Part shown: piece after piece, positions 12,300-23,527 of the stretch
Position numbering within the stretch: position 1 is the stretch's first letter
How the letters are laid out: every line of letters begins with the position of its first letter
Assembly: GCA_025200525.1 (NCBI GenBank)
Contig: CM045763.1
Coordinates: 152,402,246-152,466,245, forward strand
Source: Camellia lanceoleosa
Lineage: Eukaryota; Streptophyta; Magnoliopsida; Ericales; Theaceae
Length of the DNA stretch: 64,000 nt
Direction of reading: 5' to 3'
The notes under the pieces: generated by a model
The model's input: only the letters and a program-made list of their open reading frames with translations
Told to the model about the DNA's origin: nothing
Databases searched by the model: none
Position numbers and translations under genes: made by a program

Positions 12300-13155
12300 T
12301 ATCTTTGCGATTTAGCCGAATATATTAATGAATTTGCCCTTGCCTTAGCTAATGAATGAATTGGACCGCCGAATATCAGCAATTCATGGATTGGCTGGGG
12401 AACATCCACTTAGCAGTGCAAAGCTTTGAAATGTAGCCGAGTAGATTGATGAATCTGCCCTTTCCCTAGCTAATGAATGAACGGGACCGTCGAATATCGG
12501 TAGTTCATGGATTGGCCGGGGCACATCAACTTAGAGGCGCAAAGCTTTGAAATTTAGCTGAATAGATTGATGAATCTGCCCTTGCCCTAGCTAATGAATG
12601 AAATGGACCACCGAATATCGGTAGATCATGGATTGGCCGGGGCACATCCACTTAGTGGCGCAAAGCTTTGAAATGTAGCTGACTAGATTGATGAATCTGT
12701 CCTTGCCCCAACTAATGAATGAACTGGTCCGCCGAATATCGGTAGTTCATGGATTGGCTGGGGCACATCCACTTAGCAACGCAAAGCTTTGAAATGTAGC
12801 CAAGTAGATTAATGAATCTGCCCTTACCTCAGCTAATGAATGAACAGGACCGCCGAATATCGGTGGTTCATGGATTGGCTGGGGCACATCAACTTAGCGG
12901 TGCAAAGCTTTGAAATGTAACTGAGTAGATTGATGAATTTGCCTTTGCCCAGCTAATGAATGAACTGGACCGCCGAATATCGGTAGTTCATGGATTGGCT
13001 GGGGCTCATCCACTTAGTAGTGCAAAACTTTGAAATGTATCTGAGTAGATTGATGAATCTTCCCTTGACCCAGCTAATGAATGAACGGGACCGCCGAATA
13101 TCAGAAGTTCATGGATTGGCTGGGGCACATCAACTTAGCGGCGCAAAGCTTTGAG
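12300..13155 (+). repeat. 120-bp satellite, about 7 units
   Basis: Head-to-tail units recur at about 12312, 12432, 12552, 12672, 12792, 12912 and 13032, an exact 120-bp spacing. Each unit contains GATTGATGAATCTGCCCTT, a CCGCCGAATATCGG core and GTTCATGGATTGG. The GATTGATGAATCTGCCCTT core is shared with the 96-bp satellite of element D (24560-25375), although the rest of the unit differs. Confidence 0.92.
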
Positions 13156-13290
13156 GTTTTGGCACCGAGCATTGAAGAGATCACCTCGGGATTGCTGCAC
13201 CTGTAATGAATAAATGGGGTGGGGGCTGCGTGCACGTAGGTGCCATTTTTTGCATTCAAATCCAACAAATTGTGAGAGGGAAAAAGCATT

Positions 13291-14214
13291 GTGTCGAGCC
13301 AAGATGGACGACTGTGGATGGCAAGAAGACTATTCTTCAATAGCAGAGGGGAGGGTAGGACACTGGCGGAATTGGACGCAGAGATGAATCGAGGTGGCGA
13401 GCCTACGCACACGGGGTGTAGGACGTCGGGGGAGCGTGAGAGGCATCACTTCCCACGTCATCGAAGTAGGTCACCCAGGAAAGAGAAGCAGCAATGAGGT
13501 AACTCCCCTCGTTCGAGACGAGAAACCAGTGGGCCACCGCGCCCGTTGAGTTTTTCAGTCTTCGTTGGGAACAAATCGATGACAGAAGCGGATTCGATTA
13601 TCCGCGACCCAAATGTGGCAATCAAGTTCACTCGACAGATTTTTCTGCCAGAAGTCCAGTAGTCAATGGTCGGCCGGGCTGATTATGATGTTTTTCGGGA
13701 GGGCGTCCATGGAGCAATAAAAGGGTTATATACCTCCTATGAAATCGGCATGCGTCTTCGTGCCGCGCGAACAGAGATAGAGCAAAAGGACGGTTGCATT
13801 CGGAGCTTGCAAGCTCGCGCAGAGAAGGTCGAAAATGAGCTAAAGAAAGCTAACACCTCTAAAACTTAGTCGGCGAGTCAAGTGAATCCGATTGTCACGG
13901 AATGAGTAAATCGGCGAATTTTGGATCACGCGATTGTCAGCGAAGAAACGGCGAGCATGTTCGCAATAGAAGCTGCGAAGACCAAGTCCTATGAAAAAGG
14001 CTTCCATGACGGCAGAAAAATTGGACTAGGCAAGACGAAGGAGAAACTAGCCTAGGAAGTCTGTCGATGCAAAAATCGTGGATTTAAGCATCGATGGATC
14101 AAGGCTCTCCAGGCCGAGGGCGTTGATCCGGCATCGCCTTTATATCAGAGTTATACTTTTCCGTTTGAGGCTTTCAACGCCGAGAAGACTGACGACGAAG
14201 ATGAAGCTGAATAA
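13291..14214 (+). pseudogene. D2 antisense ORF 2
   Basis: This matches the minus-strand ORF 23528-24444 of element D. The N-terminal part (RRLFFNSRGEGRTLAEL, then a Ser/Arg-rich stretch) is followed in other frames by FVGNKSMTEAD and FTRQIFLPEVQ. An in-frame TAG comes just before MVGRADYDVFREGVHGA (13666), then a coiled coil, a TAG (13867-13869), a further segment, and the C-terminal NRGFKHRWIKA motif, ending in an acidic tail (EDEAE, stop 14212-14214). Several stops and shifts make it non-functional. The coiled coil and NRGF-H-W-KA ending are shared with antisense ORF 1, so the two look like paralogues. Function unknown. Confidence 0.75.
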
Positions 14215-14384
14215 TTTTTATGTATTTTTTTTTTACATTGTTTCATTTTTATGTAAATCATGTATTTACAATTTATTTAACGAAACATTTTATTTTGAAT
14301 GTCTGTATATTGTTTCAATCAATGTTTGTAAATTAAGTCATGACCATCTACTATATGTCAATTGCATTTGCACTTGTCAATCGC
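14215..14384. other. D2 AT-rich spacer
   Basis: AT-rich, low complexity (poly-T at 14226). It corresponds to the spacer at 23400-23527 of element D. No gene seen. Confidence 0.5.
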
Positions 14385-14505
14385 AATATCCACGAAGGGC
14401 GCTCCGAATTCGGAGGCTTATTCGTTCCAAACGCTTCATTCACGGATGGGGCTCTGAATCTGGAGGCTTTTATCTTGGCCAATCGTGATATCCACGAAAA
14501 ATTTG
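14385..14505 (-). repeat. D-type satellite, about one unit
   Basis: About 120 bp matching the inverted units of the large array at 19265-22280 (ATCCACGAAGGGCGCTCCGAATTCGGAGG and the following half-unit, described here only by position). It ends at the junction with the FAR1-related gene. Confidence 0.8.
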
Positions 14506-16200
14506 GTTGCGATTTCAAAACTTGCATTTTTGGGTATGAGGATGAACGTGAGTTGGTTGAAGATTGGGATTCTTTGATTCATAAATATAACTTGCAAGAG
14601 AACTTATGGATAGAGAAGACTTGGGAACTTAGAAAGAAGTGGGCGCATGTGCATATGAAGTTTGTATATACTGCAGGAATGCAAAGCACTCAACTTAGTG
14701 AAAGCTTGAATGCATAATTGAAGAAGCATTTAAAAGTTGACCATAAAATTGTTCAATTTTTTACACACTTCAATCGAGTTGTTATGGATAAACGTTATGA
14801 AGAAGTAAAAGCTATATAAGATTCAAGACAACATTTACCAAGAATAAAGTTGAAAATGTCTCCCATGTTAATTCAAGTTGCTAAGTTGTATACCCCTTCT
14901 ATCTTTGACTTATTTCATAATGAGTTAAGCACATCCCTTTGTTGTCAAGTGAAGCAATGCCATGAGTTAGGAAGAGAAGTCACGTATGTGATTGGCTTAT
15001 ATGGAGAGGATAGAGAGTATATTGTTAAAGGTAATGTGGAAGTTAATGAGTCAGGAGGAGACAATATTTGTCAAGAAATTCATTGTACTTGTCAAAAATT
15101 TGAGAGTTTTGGAATTTTATGTGGTCATGAAATTAAGGCGCTTGATAGAATGAATATTATGGAAATTCCTAGAAGGTATATATTAGGTCAATGGAGACTA
15201 GATGCAAAGGATTATGCAATTGAGGAAACAGTTACAGTGGTTGAGAATGACCCTAAGTTGGTGATAGCAGCACGCTACAGAGATCTTTGTCCTAGAATGG
15301 TAAAACTAGCAGCTCGATCATCTGAATACAAACCTGCCTATCAATTAGTTGATGAAACTCTTAGGGGTTTGTGTGCAAAAGTAGACAATATGATGACTTC
15401 ATTAGACGGCTCAGGCGCTACTGGTAGTGGAGGCAATATTGAAGTGGGTACCAAAGAAGTTGTAGTTGATCCAAACTTTGCATGAGCTCAGGGCTTAAAA
15501 AAGAAAGAGGGTGGACACAAGGGTGGCAGTAGATTAAAAACTTCGCATGAGAAGACTACTAAGAGAACAAAAGTTGTTTCGTAACCTACCGGCCATACTT
15601 AGGTATTGAATTTACCGAAGTACTTGATTTCAAATTGGCTAGATTTATTTTTAAATTTTGCAATGTACTGATAAATGTTTTACAACCTGTTTAGAGTATT
15701 GGACAGTCAAGCGACACTAGAAATATTCAAAATTCATCTTCAAACCACACATCGGTGAGATCTTATTCTTTTTATTGAAATCACATAATGATCATAAAAC
15801 TACTAACAATATTTTGTGGACTAGGGTGTTGAGATACCCTATTGGCTGACTAATGAATTCCGAATATAATCTGCCCATGCACAATGTTAATTTTGCATGC
15901 CCACCAACTTATCCACTATTAATGCCCTTGTCTTCCCAAGCATCATACAATCCACAAAGTTCTCAGGTGTGTAATATACTTGTTTGTAATCTAGATTTTT
16001 TGTTTTACATACATGTGTATTTAATTCCAATGCATTTCCTTATATATATATATATATATTTATTTATTTATATATATTTTTTTTTGCAGGGATTAGGATT
16101 TGATCTAGTAACGCATAGTCCCATGGTAGCTGAGTCGGTCTTTCGTAATGATAGTTTGTTTGATTTTTTCAGTCATTCGGAACCACACCCACAAAATTGA
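14506..16200 (+). pseudogene. FAR1-related sequence (FRS) gene, 5'-truncated and broken
   Basis: The C-terminal half of a FAR1/FHY3-family protein, a MULE-transposase-derived plant transcription factor family. Visible are the end of the MULE domain (YNLQENLWIEKTWELRKKW, then AGMQSTQLSESLNA), a spacer (SRQHLPRIK...YTPSIFDLF), and the SWIM zinc finger CTCQKFESFGILCGH (C-x-C-x11-C-x-H). A Lys-rich tail then ends at TAA near 15582. The same frame contains TAA at 14715, TAA at 14817 and TGA at 15483, so the gene is dead. Downstream, a 3' exon pair is still recognisable: one ending at 15966 (SSQ, donor GTGTGT) and one at 16090-16200 (acceptor TTTTTTGCAG, GLGFDLVTHSP...), joined in phase 0. The N-terminal FAR1 DNA-binding domain and most of the MULE core are missing. 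The left edge is the junction with Tat fragment D2. Confidence 0.85.
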
Positions 16201-16642
16201 AATGTAAACATTTATCTAGTGGGCCACCCTTTTGCTTTATTTTTGATAATTAAATTGAAATGGATTCAAGGTTTATTTAAGGAGACGCCACTATTATTGT
16301 GTTTTATTTTATTTGTGTTTGATACATAATAGAGCATCAAACTATGCGGATTGGATATGGATTCAAGGTTTATTTAAGGAGAAGCCATTGTTATTGTGTT
16401 TTATTTTATTTGTGTTTGATACATAACAATGCATCAAATTGTGTAGATTGGATTTTTTTTTTTTAATTTTATAAGTTTTATTGTGGCTGCAAATTGTAAA
16501 TTTTTTTTAATGCTAGAATACATATTGTAGTAATAGCAGATTGTAAATATTTTTTTTATGCTAGAATACAAATTGGAGTAATAGCAGATTATAATTTAAT
16601 TTTTTTTATGCCGGAATGCAGATTGTGGTAAAAGTAGATTGT
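16201..16642 (+). repeat. AT-rich 3' flank with two local repeats
   Basis: Two ~105-bp direct copies (about 16258-16345 and 16350-16445) begin GGATTCAAGGTTTATTTAAGGAG. They are followed by ~60-bp imperfect tandem units with TTTTTTATGC(T/C)(A/G)GAAT and CAGATTGT (16488-16642). One more such unit continues at 27977, on the other side of element D, which shows that D inserted inside this repeat. Confidence 0.85.
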
Positions 16643-17046
16643 TGTGGGAGCCGAATACTTGGCAAAGTCAGAGGGGGCATATTTTGGAAGGCCAACAGTA
16701 ACCGGCTGCGTCCTGCAAGAGTAAGGGGCCGAATACGATAAGTAGGCCGAATAAAGAAATATTCTTAAAGCTGAATATTGGAAAGGGTAATGATTGAAAA
16801 GCAGGCCCTGGCCCCGAGGACCAAAAGAAACAGGTATAAATATAGGAACAACGGACTCGAAAAGTTATGTAAGAATCACTTCACAAAACTTAGTAGACAA
16901 GTTTTCTTGAGTAGTAGAACTGACTTGTCCGTCGGAGTGCTAATTCCGGCACCCCCGACCGGAGTGTTTGTGTCTTTGCAAGTGACTAGCTGAGGATCAT
17001 TAGCGTCTCCAGGATCCGAAGAGTATTTCCAAACCACTTCCTCACA
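16643..17046 (+). mobile_element. Element D 5' LTR (404 bp)
   Basis: Starts TGTGGGAGCC and ends CCTCACA. It is preceded by ATTGT (16638-16642), the same 5 bp found after the other end of the element (27977-27981). A TATAAATA box is at 16835. The sequence from about 16670 on is nearly identical to the 3' LTR. Confidence 0.93.
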
Positions 17047-17064
17047 ATTGGCGTCGTCTGTGGG
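17047..17064 (+). other. Element D primer-binding site
   Basis: ATTGGCGTCGTCTGTGGG immediately follows the LTR. This is the type of primer site typical of Tat/Ogre-like elements (usual form TGGCGCCGTCTGTGGG). Confidence 0.75.
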
Positions 17065-17081
17065 TATACTCAAATACATCC

Positions 17082-19064
17082 ATGGCAGGTGTGACTGAAG
17101 ATCCTCCGATAGCCATCGACGAGACCACACAGAGAGACGACCGAACTCCGGCAAATATGCTCGGGAAGGAAACCATCGTTGCAAGACGCGCCTTGAATTT
17201 TGATTCACCAACAACTTAGGCGCAGGAAACAATGCAAGCCATCGTGGAACAAGCTAAGCAGAATGAACAAAGGCTGGAAAATATGATCGCAGAAAACAAA
17301 CGTCTCCGTCAAGATTTGGCCCTGGAAGTAGCAAAATCCAGAGAAGCCACGCGCCCAGTCCCCGAACGACCTGTGAGGGCAAGAGGACAATGACCGCGAG
17401 CCCGACCAAGGGAAACCGATAGCGACTCTAACTCATTATCCACGAAGCATGACAATAAGGGATGATCCGACACTTCCAGCTCCTCTGAAAAGAGTCTACC
17501 TACAAGAAACAAGCGCAGAAGAAGCAGTTCAGACGAAGAGGACCGGCACGATCCTTTTATCCGATGTATTGCAAGGGCGGCCTTGCCTAAGAAGTTCAAA
17601 GCTCCGTCATTTACTCTCTACGATGGAAAATCAGACCCCACTGATCATATACGTCACTACAAGCAGGCCATGACGTTGCATGCAGACAACGAAGCCCTCA
17701 TGTGCTGAATATTCCCCAGTAGTCTGGGGCCATTGGTTGTCAGATGGTATTACAAGCTGGAGCCGGCTTCAATTAGAAGCTTCCATCAATTACAAAAATC
17801 CTTCAGGGCCAGGTTCATCACCAACGAGGTACAGCCGAAACAGGCCGACTCTCTCTGGGCCATGCAAATCTAGTCAGGAGAAACGTTCAGAGCGTATTCG
17901 GCGCAATATTGGGAATGCTTCAATCTCGCTGACGACGCTTGCAACGACTCCATGGCCATCACTGCCTTCAAAATGGGACTGCATCCTGACAGTGCTCTTT
18001 GCAACTCCCTAACCAAAAGACCCCCTAAAACAGTCTGGGCGTTGATGAAGAAAGTCGAAGAATACTGCAAAGTAGAAGATGATGCCTTGAGGATTAAAGC
18101 CAGACAAGTGTCCACCAAAATGCCACCTCCTGAAACTGCTCAACCAATAAGTTCTGCGCCACCTCTGAGCCCCGAGCTGCGACAGCATGCTAAACGAGAC
18201 AAGAGGAGGGATTCTCGCCGATCGAGCAATCAATGCTCCCATTGGACGAATGAACAACTACAAGTCAACAGTAGACGTTCGAGGCGAGCTGACAAGAAGT
18301 ACACAAAACTGTCACAACCAATCACTGCGATAATGACCAAAATCCAACACCTTCAATTCTTCAAATGGCCGTAAAAAATGGTGGGACCTCCTGACATGCG
18401 GAGAAAGGATAGACAGTGCCAGTATCACAAAGATCACGGCCATGAAACTGAGAGTTGTTACGCATTAAAGGATCATCTGGAAGAACTGGTGCAAGATGGC
18501 CGACTGTAGCAATACGTGAGCAAGGACAAACCAACCAAGGCGCTTGCCTTGAGGCAAGACTCCCCTCCGCTTGGCGTGATCCATATAATCTACAGCCTGC
18601 CGGCGTCCCGGACCGTGCACGCAGTTCAAGCGCATCCAATCCCTCAAGAGCAATATACTTAGACCAGACGGCCCAGTGGAGTTCCAACAATTACGTTCAG
18701 TGACTACGACCTCAGCGGCACAACGGCCTCTCACATCGATCCGTTGGTCATCAGGTTACGTGTAAATCGGTTCACCATTGAACGCATTCTCATTGATCCA
18801 GGGAGTACTTCAAAGGTCATGTATTACAGAACCTTCGTAAAGCTTGGCTTCAATGAGTCGGATCTGTATCCGGCACCACACCCGTTGTACGGCTTTAATA
18901 CGAATCCCGAGTACCCATTAGGGAAGATCACGTTACCTGTCCAAGCGGGCTCCAGAACAGTCGAAGTGGAATTCCTGGTCGTAAAGCTCCCTTCACCGTA
19001 TAATGCCATCATGGGGCGAACCTGGTTACATCTTTTGAAGGTCATCCCAAGCACCTATCATTAG
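17082..19064 (+). pseudogene. Element D gag-protease, one frame with eight stops before 19064
   Basis: From ATG at 17082 one frame runs 661 codons with no frameshift but with stops at 17217, 17391, 17463, 17706, 17871, 18372, 18507 and 18660. The stop at 19062-19064 also looks premature, because similarity seems to continue to about 19140. The capsid region has FKAPSFTLYDGKSDP and DHIRHYKQAM, typical of the Tat lineage, then FRARFITNE and the AYSAQYWECF-type motif. A Cys/His segment (CQYHKDHGHETESCYALKDH) follows at about 18412-18471. A retroviral-type protease has ILIDPGSTSK near 18787 (D-x-G present as DPGS) and the IMGRTWLH flap-side motif near 19009. No reverse transcriptase or integrase follows, so this copy depended on other elements. 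Confidence 0.88.
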
Positions 19065-19264
19065 TTGGTGTGCTTCCCAACAGGTCACGGCATTGAAGAA
19101 ATACGCGGCTCCCCCAAATCGGCGCAGGCAGAGCTTTTATGAAAACCTCGTCACTGACCCAACCTGTGGGCTTTGATACTTGTAAATATATTTCGCTCCT
19201 ACAATATGAACTATCTTTTTTCCTTCGTCGTTCAAAATCAATTCCCAGTGGGGCGCACGTCAGG

Positions 19265-22200
19265 AAACAAACACAAGTCTACGGATTCGGAGCCCCCTTT
19301 GGTGCATGACACCTTAGGGCTGAATAAGCCTCCGAATTCGGAGCGCCCTTCGTGGATGTCATGATTGGCTAAATTAAGTCTCCGGATTCGGAGCCCCCTA
19401 TGGTGCATCACCTGAGGGCTGAATAAGCCTCTGAATTCGGAGCGCCCCTCGTGGATGTCACGATTGGCTAAATTAAGTCTTCGGATTCGGAGCCCCCTTT
19501 GGTGCATGACACCTTAGGGCCGAATAAGCCTCCGAATTCAGAGCGCCCTTCGTGGATGTCACGATTGGCTACATTAAGTCTCCGGATTCGGAGACCCCTT
19601 TCATGCATGACACCTTAGGGCCGAATAAGTCTCCGGATTTGGAGCCCCCTTTGGTGCATCACCTTAGGGCCGAATAAGCCACTGAATTCGGAGCGCCCTT
19701 CGTGGATATGACGATTGCCCAAATTAAGTATCCGGATTCGAAGCCCCCTTTGGTGCATGACACCTTAGGGCCGAATAAGCCTCCGAATTCGGAGCGCCCT
19801 CCGTGGATGTCACGATTGGCTAAATTAAGTGTCCGGATTCGGAGCCCCCTTTGGTGCACGACACCTTAGGGCCGAATAAGTCTCCGAATTCGGAGCCCCC
19901 TTTGGTGCATCACCTGAGGGCCGAATATGCCTCCGAATTCGGAGCGCCCTTGTGGATGTCACGATTGGCTAAATTAAGTCTTCGGATTCGGAGCCCCCTT
20001 TGGTGCATGACACCTTAGGACCGAATAAGCCTCCGAATTCGGAGTGCCCTTCGTGGATGTCACGATTGGCTAAATTAAGTCTCCGGATTCGGAGCCCCGT
20101 TTGGTGCGTGACACCTTAGGGCCGAATAAGTCTTCGGATTCGGAGCCCCCTTTGGTGCATCACCTTAGGGCCGAATAAGCCTCCGAATTCAGAGCGCCCT
20201 TCGTGGATATGACGATTGGCCAAATTAAGTCTCCGGATTCGGAGCCCCTTTTGGTGACACTTTAGGGCCGAATAAGCCTCCGAATTCGGAGCGCCCTTCG
20301 TAGATGTCACAATTGGCTAAATTAAGTCTCCGAATTCGGAGCCCCCTTTGGTGCACAACACCTTAGGGCCGTATAAGTCTCCGGATTCAGAGCCCCCTTC
20401 GGTGCATCACCTGAGGGCCGAATAAGCCTCCAAATTCGAAGCGCCCTTCGTGGATGTCACGATTGGCTAAATTAAGTCTCCGGATTCGGAGCCCCCTTAG
20501 GTGCATGACACCTTAGGGCCGAATAAGCCTCCAAATTCGGAGCGCCCTTCGTGGATATCACGATTGGCCAAATTAAGTCTCCGTATTCGGAGCGCCCTTC
20601 GTAGATATCACGATCCACCAAATTAAGTCTCCAGATTCGGAGCCCCCTTTTGGTGCATCACCTGAGGGCCGAATAAGCCTCCGAATTCGGAGCGCCCTTC
20701 GTGGATGTCACGACTGGCTAAATTAATTCTCCGGATTCGGAGCCCCCTTTGGTGCATGACACCTTAGGGTCGAATAAGCCTCCGAATTCGGAGCGCCCTT
20801 CGTGGATATCACGATTGGCCAAATTAAGTCTCCAAATTCGGAGCCCCCTTTGGTGCATCACCTTAGGGCCGAATAAGCCTCCGAATTCGGAGTGCCCTTC
20901 GTGGATATCATGATTGGCCAAATTAAGTCTCCAGATTCGGAGCCCCCTTTGGTGCATGACACCTCAGGGTCGAATAAACCTACGAATTCGGAGCGCCCTT
21001 CGTGGATATGACGATTGGCCAAATTAAGTCTCCAAATTCGGAGCCCCCTTTGGTGCATGACACCTTAGGGCCGAATAAGCCTCTGAATTCGGAGCGCCCT
21101 TCGTGGATGTCACGATTGGCTAAATTAAGTCTCCGGATTCGGAGCCCCCTTTGGTGCATTACACCTTAGGGTTGAATAAGTCTCTGAATTCGGAGCCCCC
21201 TTTTGGTGTATCACCTGAGGTTTGAATAAGCCTCCGAATTCAGAGCGCCCTTTGTGGATGTCATGATTGGCTAAATTAAGTCTCCGAATTCGGAGCCCCC
21301 TTTGGTGCATGACACCTCAGGGCCGAATAAGCCTCCGAATTCGAAGTGCCCTTCGTGGATGTCACGATTGGCTAAATTAAGTCTTCGGATTCGGAGCCCC
21401 CTTTGGTGCATGACACCTTAGGGCTGAATAAGTCTCCGGATTCGGAGCCCCCTTTGGTGCATCACCTTAGGGCCGAATAAGCCTCCGAATTCGGAGCGCC
21501 CTTCGTGGATATCACGATTGGCCAAATTAAGTCTCCGGATTCGGAGCCCCCTTTGGTGCATGACACCTTAGGGCCGAATAAGCCTTCGAATTCAGAGCGC
21601 CATTTGTGGATATCACGATTGGCCAAATTAAGTCTCTGGATTCGGAGCGCTCTTCGTAGATATCACGATCGGCCAAATTCAGTCTCCAGATTCGGAGCCC
21701 CGTTTTGGTGCATCACCTGAGGGCCGAATAAGCCTCCGAATTCGGTGTGCCCTCCGTGGATGTTACGATTGGCTAAATTAAGTCTCCGGATTTGGAGCAC
21801 CCTTTGGTGCATGACACCTTAGGGCCGAATAAGCCTCCGAATTCGGAGCGCCCTTCGTGGATATCACAATTGGGCAAATTAAGTCTCCAGATTCGGAGCC
21901 CCCTTTGGTGCATCACCTTAGTGCTGAATAAGCCTCCAAATTCGGAGCGCCCTTCGTGAATATCACGATTGGCCAAATTAAGTCTTTGGATTCGGAGCCC
22001 CATTTGGTGCATGACACCTTAGGGTCGAATAAGCCTCCGAATTCGGAGCGCTCTTCGTGGATATAACGATTGGCCAAATTAAGTCTCCGGATTTGGAGCG
22101 CCCTTCGTAGATATCACAATCGGCCAAATTAAGTCTCTAGATTCGGAGCCCCTTTGGTGCATGACACCTTACGGCCGAATAAGTCTTCGGATTCGGAGCG

Positions 22201-22280
22201 CCCTTCGTGGATTTCACGATTGGCCAAATTAAGTTTCCGGGTTCGGAGCGCCTTTCATGGAAGTCACAATTGACTAAATT
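19265..22280 (-). repeat. Large satellite of alternating ~50-bp half-units
   Basis: About 30 dimeric units of roughly 99-102 bp. Half-unit one contains CGGATTCGGAGCCCCCTTTGG followed by TGCATGACACCTTAGGGCCG. Half-unit two contains CCGAATTCGGAGCGCCCTTC and GTGGATGTCACGATTGGC. EcoRI sites (GAATTC) mark half-unit two. Some positions carry trimers or single half-units, as expected from unequal exchange. On the minus strand the unit reads as a repeating ~33-residue peptide (MHQRGLRIRRLNLAN...), open for up to ~90 residues. Tandem repeats between the coding region and the 3' LTR are well known in Tat/Ogre elements and can seed genomic satellites. Confidence 0.95.
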
Positions 22281-22743
22281 GGTCGGCCATGTTTTTAGGC
22301 ACAAATGCCGATCAGGACATGCCTCAGCCATTCCACGAGTATGACCCACTCAGGTTCCCAAGCTCGCGCCCCGGCTAAGCCAGAGGCCGATTCATTAATA
22401 TAGGGTAAATACCTAAGCTACACGGCCGATCCAATCATAACTGCAAACGATATCACTAATCTTTTCAGTAGCAAGCTGAGCACAACTCAAAAAATTTTAT
22501 ATACGCAGATTGTTAAACAAAAACTATCACTATAACAATACTCGAATAAAGCATGCCAACATTCGAAATAAGGTGCTTAGCTAAACAAAAAAATATTTTC
22601 AGAGTAAGACGCAATTGTTTGAAATGAAACTTTTTGTTTGATCAAACAGTTGTTACATAGACACAATCAGCGTTCAAACATTACAATATCTATCTCTAAC
22701 TTCTAAGACGAATCAACGCTTGTCATTCGAAAAGCCTTCGGGG
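22281..22743. other. Element D spacer
   Basis: Mixed-composition sequence between the large satellite and the first antisense-ORF remnant. No gene or repeat recognised. Confidence 0.4.
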
Positions 22744-23199
22744 CTCAAAATGCCTTGATCCAACCGTGCCCGAATTAGCGTATCGCTGGACCTTCCTCTG
22801 ACACCATCGACCATGTCAAGGCTAAGATCCAAGACAAGGAAGGTTAGGGGCAGCGGTCATTGCGACTCCTTTCGGGGCGATCTGCTTCAACGACTTGGAG
22901 GCTGACGTGCTTCCTGTTTTACCTCCCTCACCGGAGAATTCTCCACTGCGATCCATTACAGCATCAAGCTCGGCCAAGATTCGAGTTTGCCTGACTGAGG
23001 AAACTCTGTTTGACATCCACAATGTTATATAATCCCATGCGATGAATGGAGTTAATATCAATGAGGACACCAACTCGAAGAGCCCTTTCCATTTATTTTT
23101 AAAAGGCGGGCAGCGACCCCGAGGCAATTTCATTAACGCAAAACCCCATGAGACCAACGTCGGTTGACATTCACTTTTTAAAGCATATGCGCTGGCCAA
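22744..23199 (-). pseudogene. Element D third antisense-ORF remnant
   Basis: A degenerate, shortened relative of the two neighbouring antisense ORFs. In minus-strand order it shows an N-terminal block MSNRVSSVRQTRILAELDA, comparable to MSNRLFFNSKGEAKTLAEL of ORF 2. Near its end it has HGWIKA (about 22750-22770), comparable to the HGWIKA of ORF 2. The coiled-coil middle is missing. The interpretation as a third module rests on these two short matches and on position. Confidence 0.5.
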
Positions 23200-23527
23200 G
23201 CATCTAGACTCTATTAGCCAATATACTCAATTTAATTGCCCCAGCCGGCCTATGCCGCTCGAAGCTCTGGCAGACTAGCCAAACTATTCGGCTTCCTCAA
23301 GTCAATGGCGACACTCGGAAATAAGCGGCTATAAACCGGGCTGACCCTGCCTATAAACCGGCGCACCGTTGGGCACTTAACAGATATTAGAGCCGATCAA
23401 TGTTTGTACATTCATTCAAAATGCCTATATGCCGAGTACGAACAGGAACGAAATATCTTTAATAAAACATTTTTCATTCAATAAAACCATAAATTACATA
23501 GTATCGAACGCAACTTACGTTTGAACC
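23200..23527. other. Element D spacer between antisense ORFs
   Basis: Contains a short repeat of CCTATAAACCGG (about 23330-23360) and AT-rich DNA matching the D2 spacer 14215-14340 in inverse. No gene seen. Confidence 0.4.

Larger units (their letters stand above)
11546..14505 (-). mobile_element. Tat-like element fragment D2 (antisense-ORF region)
   Basis: The content is the inverted counterpart of 22300-27500 of element D: antisense ORF 1 end, a satellite, antisense ORF 2, an AT-rich spacer, then about one unit of the D-type satellite. The antisense ORFs run on the plus strand, so the element itself is on the minus strand. Its LTRs and gag are not in the window. Element E was inserted inside its antisense ORF 1, and the right edge joins a FAR1-related gene at about 14505. 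Confidence 0.75.

Noticed and set aside
19265..22280. Regularly spaced repeats resembling a CRISPR array
   Set aside because: Units are tandem (no unique spacers), the context is a plant Tat element, and no cas genes are present.
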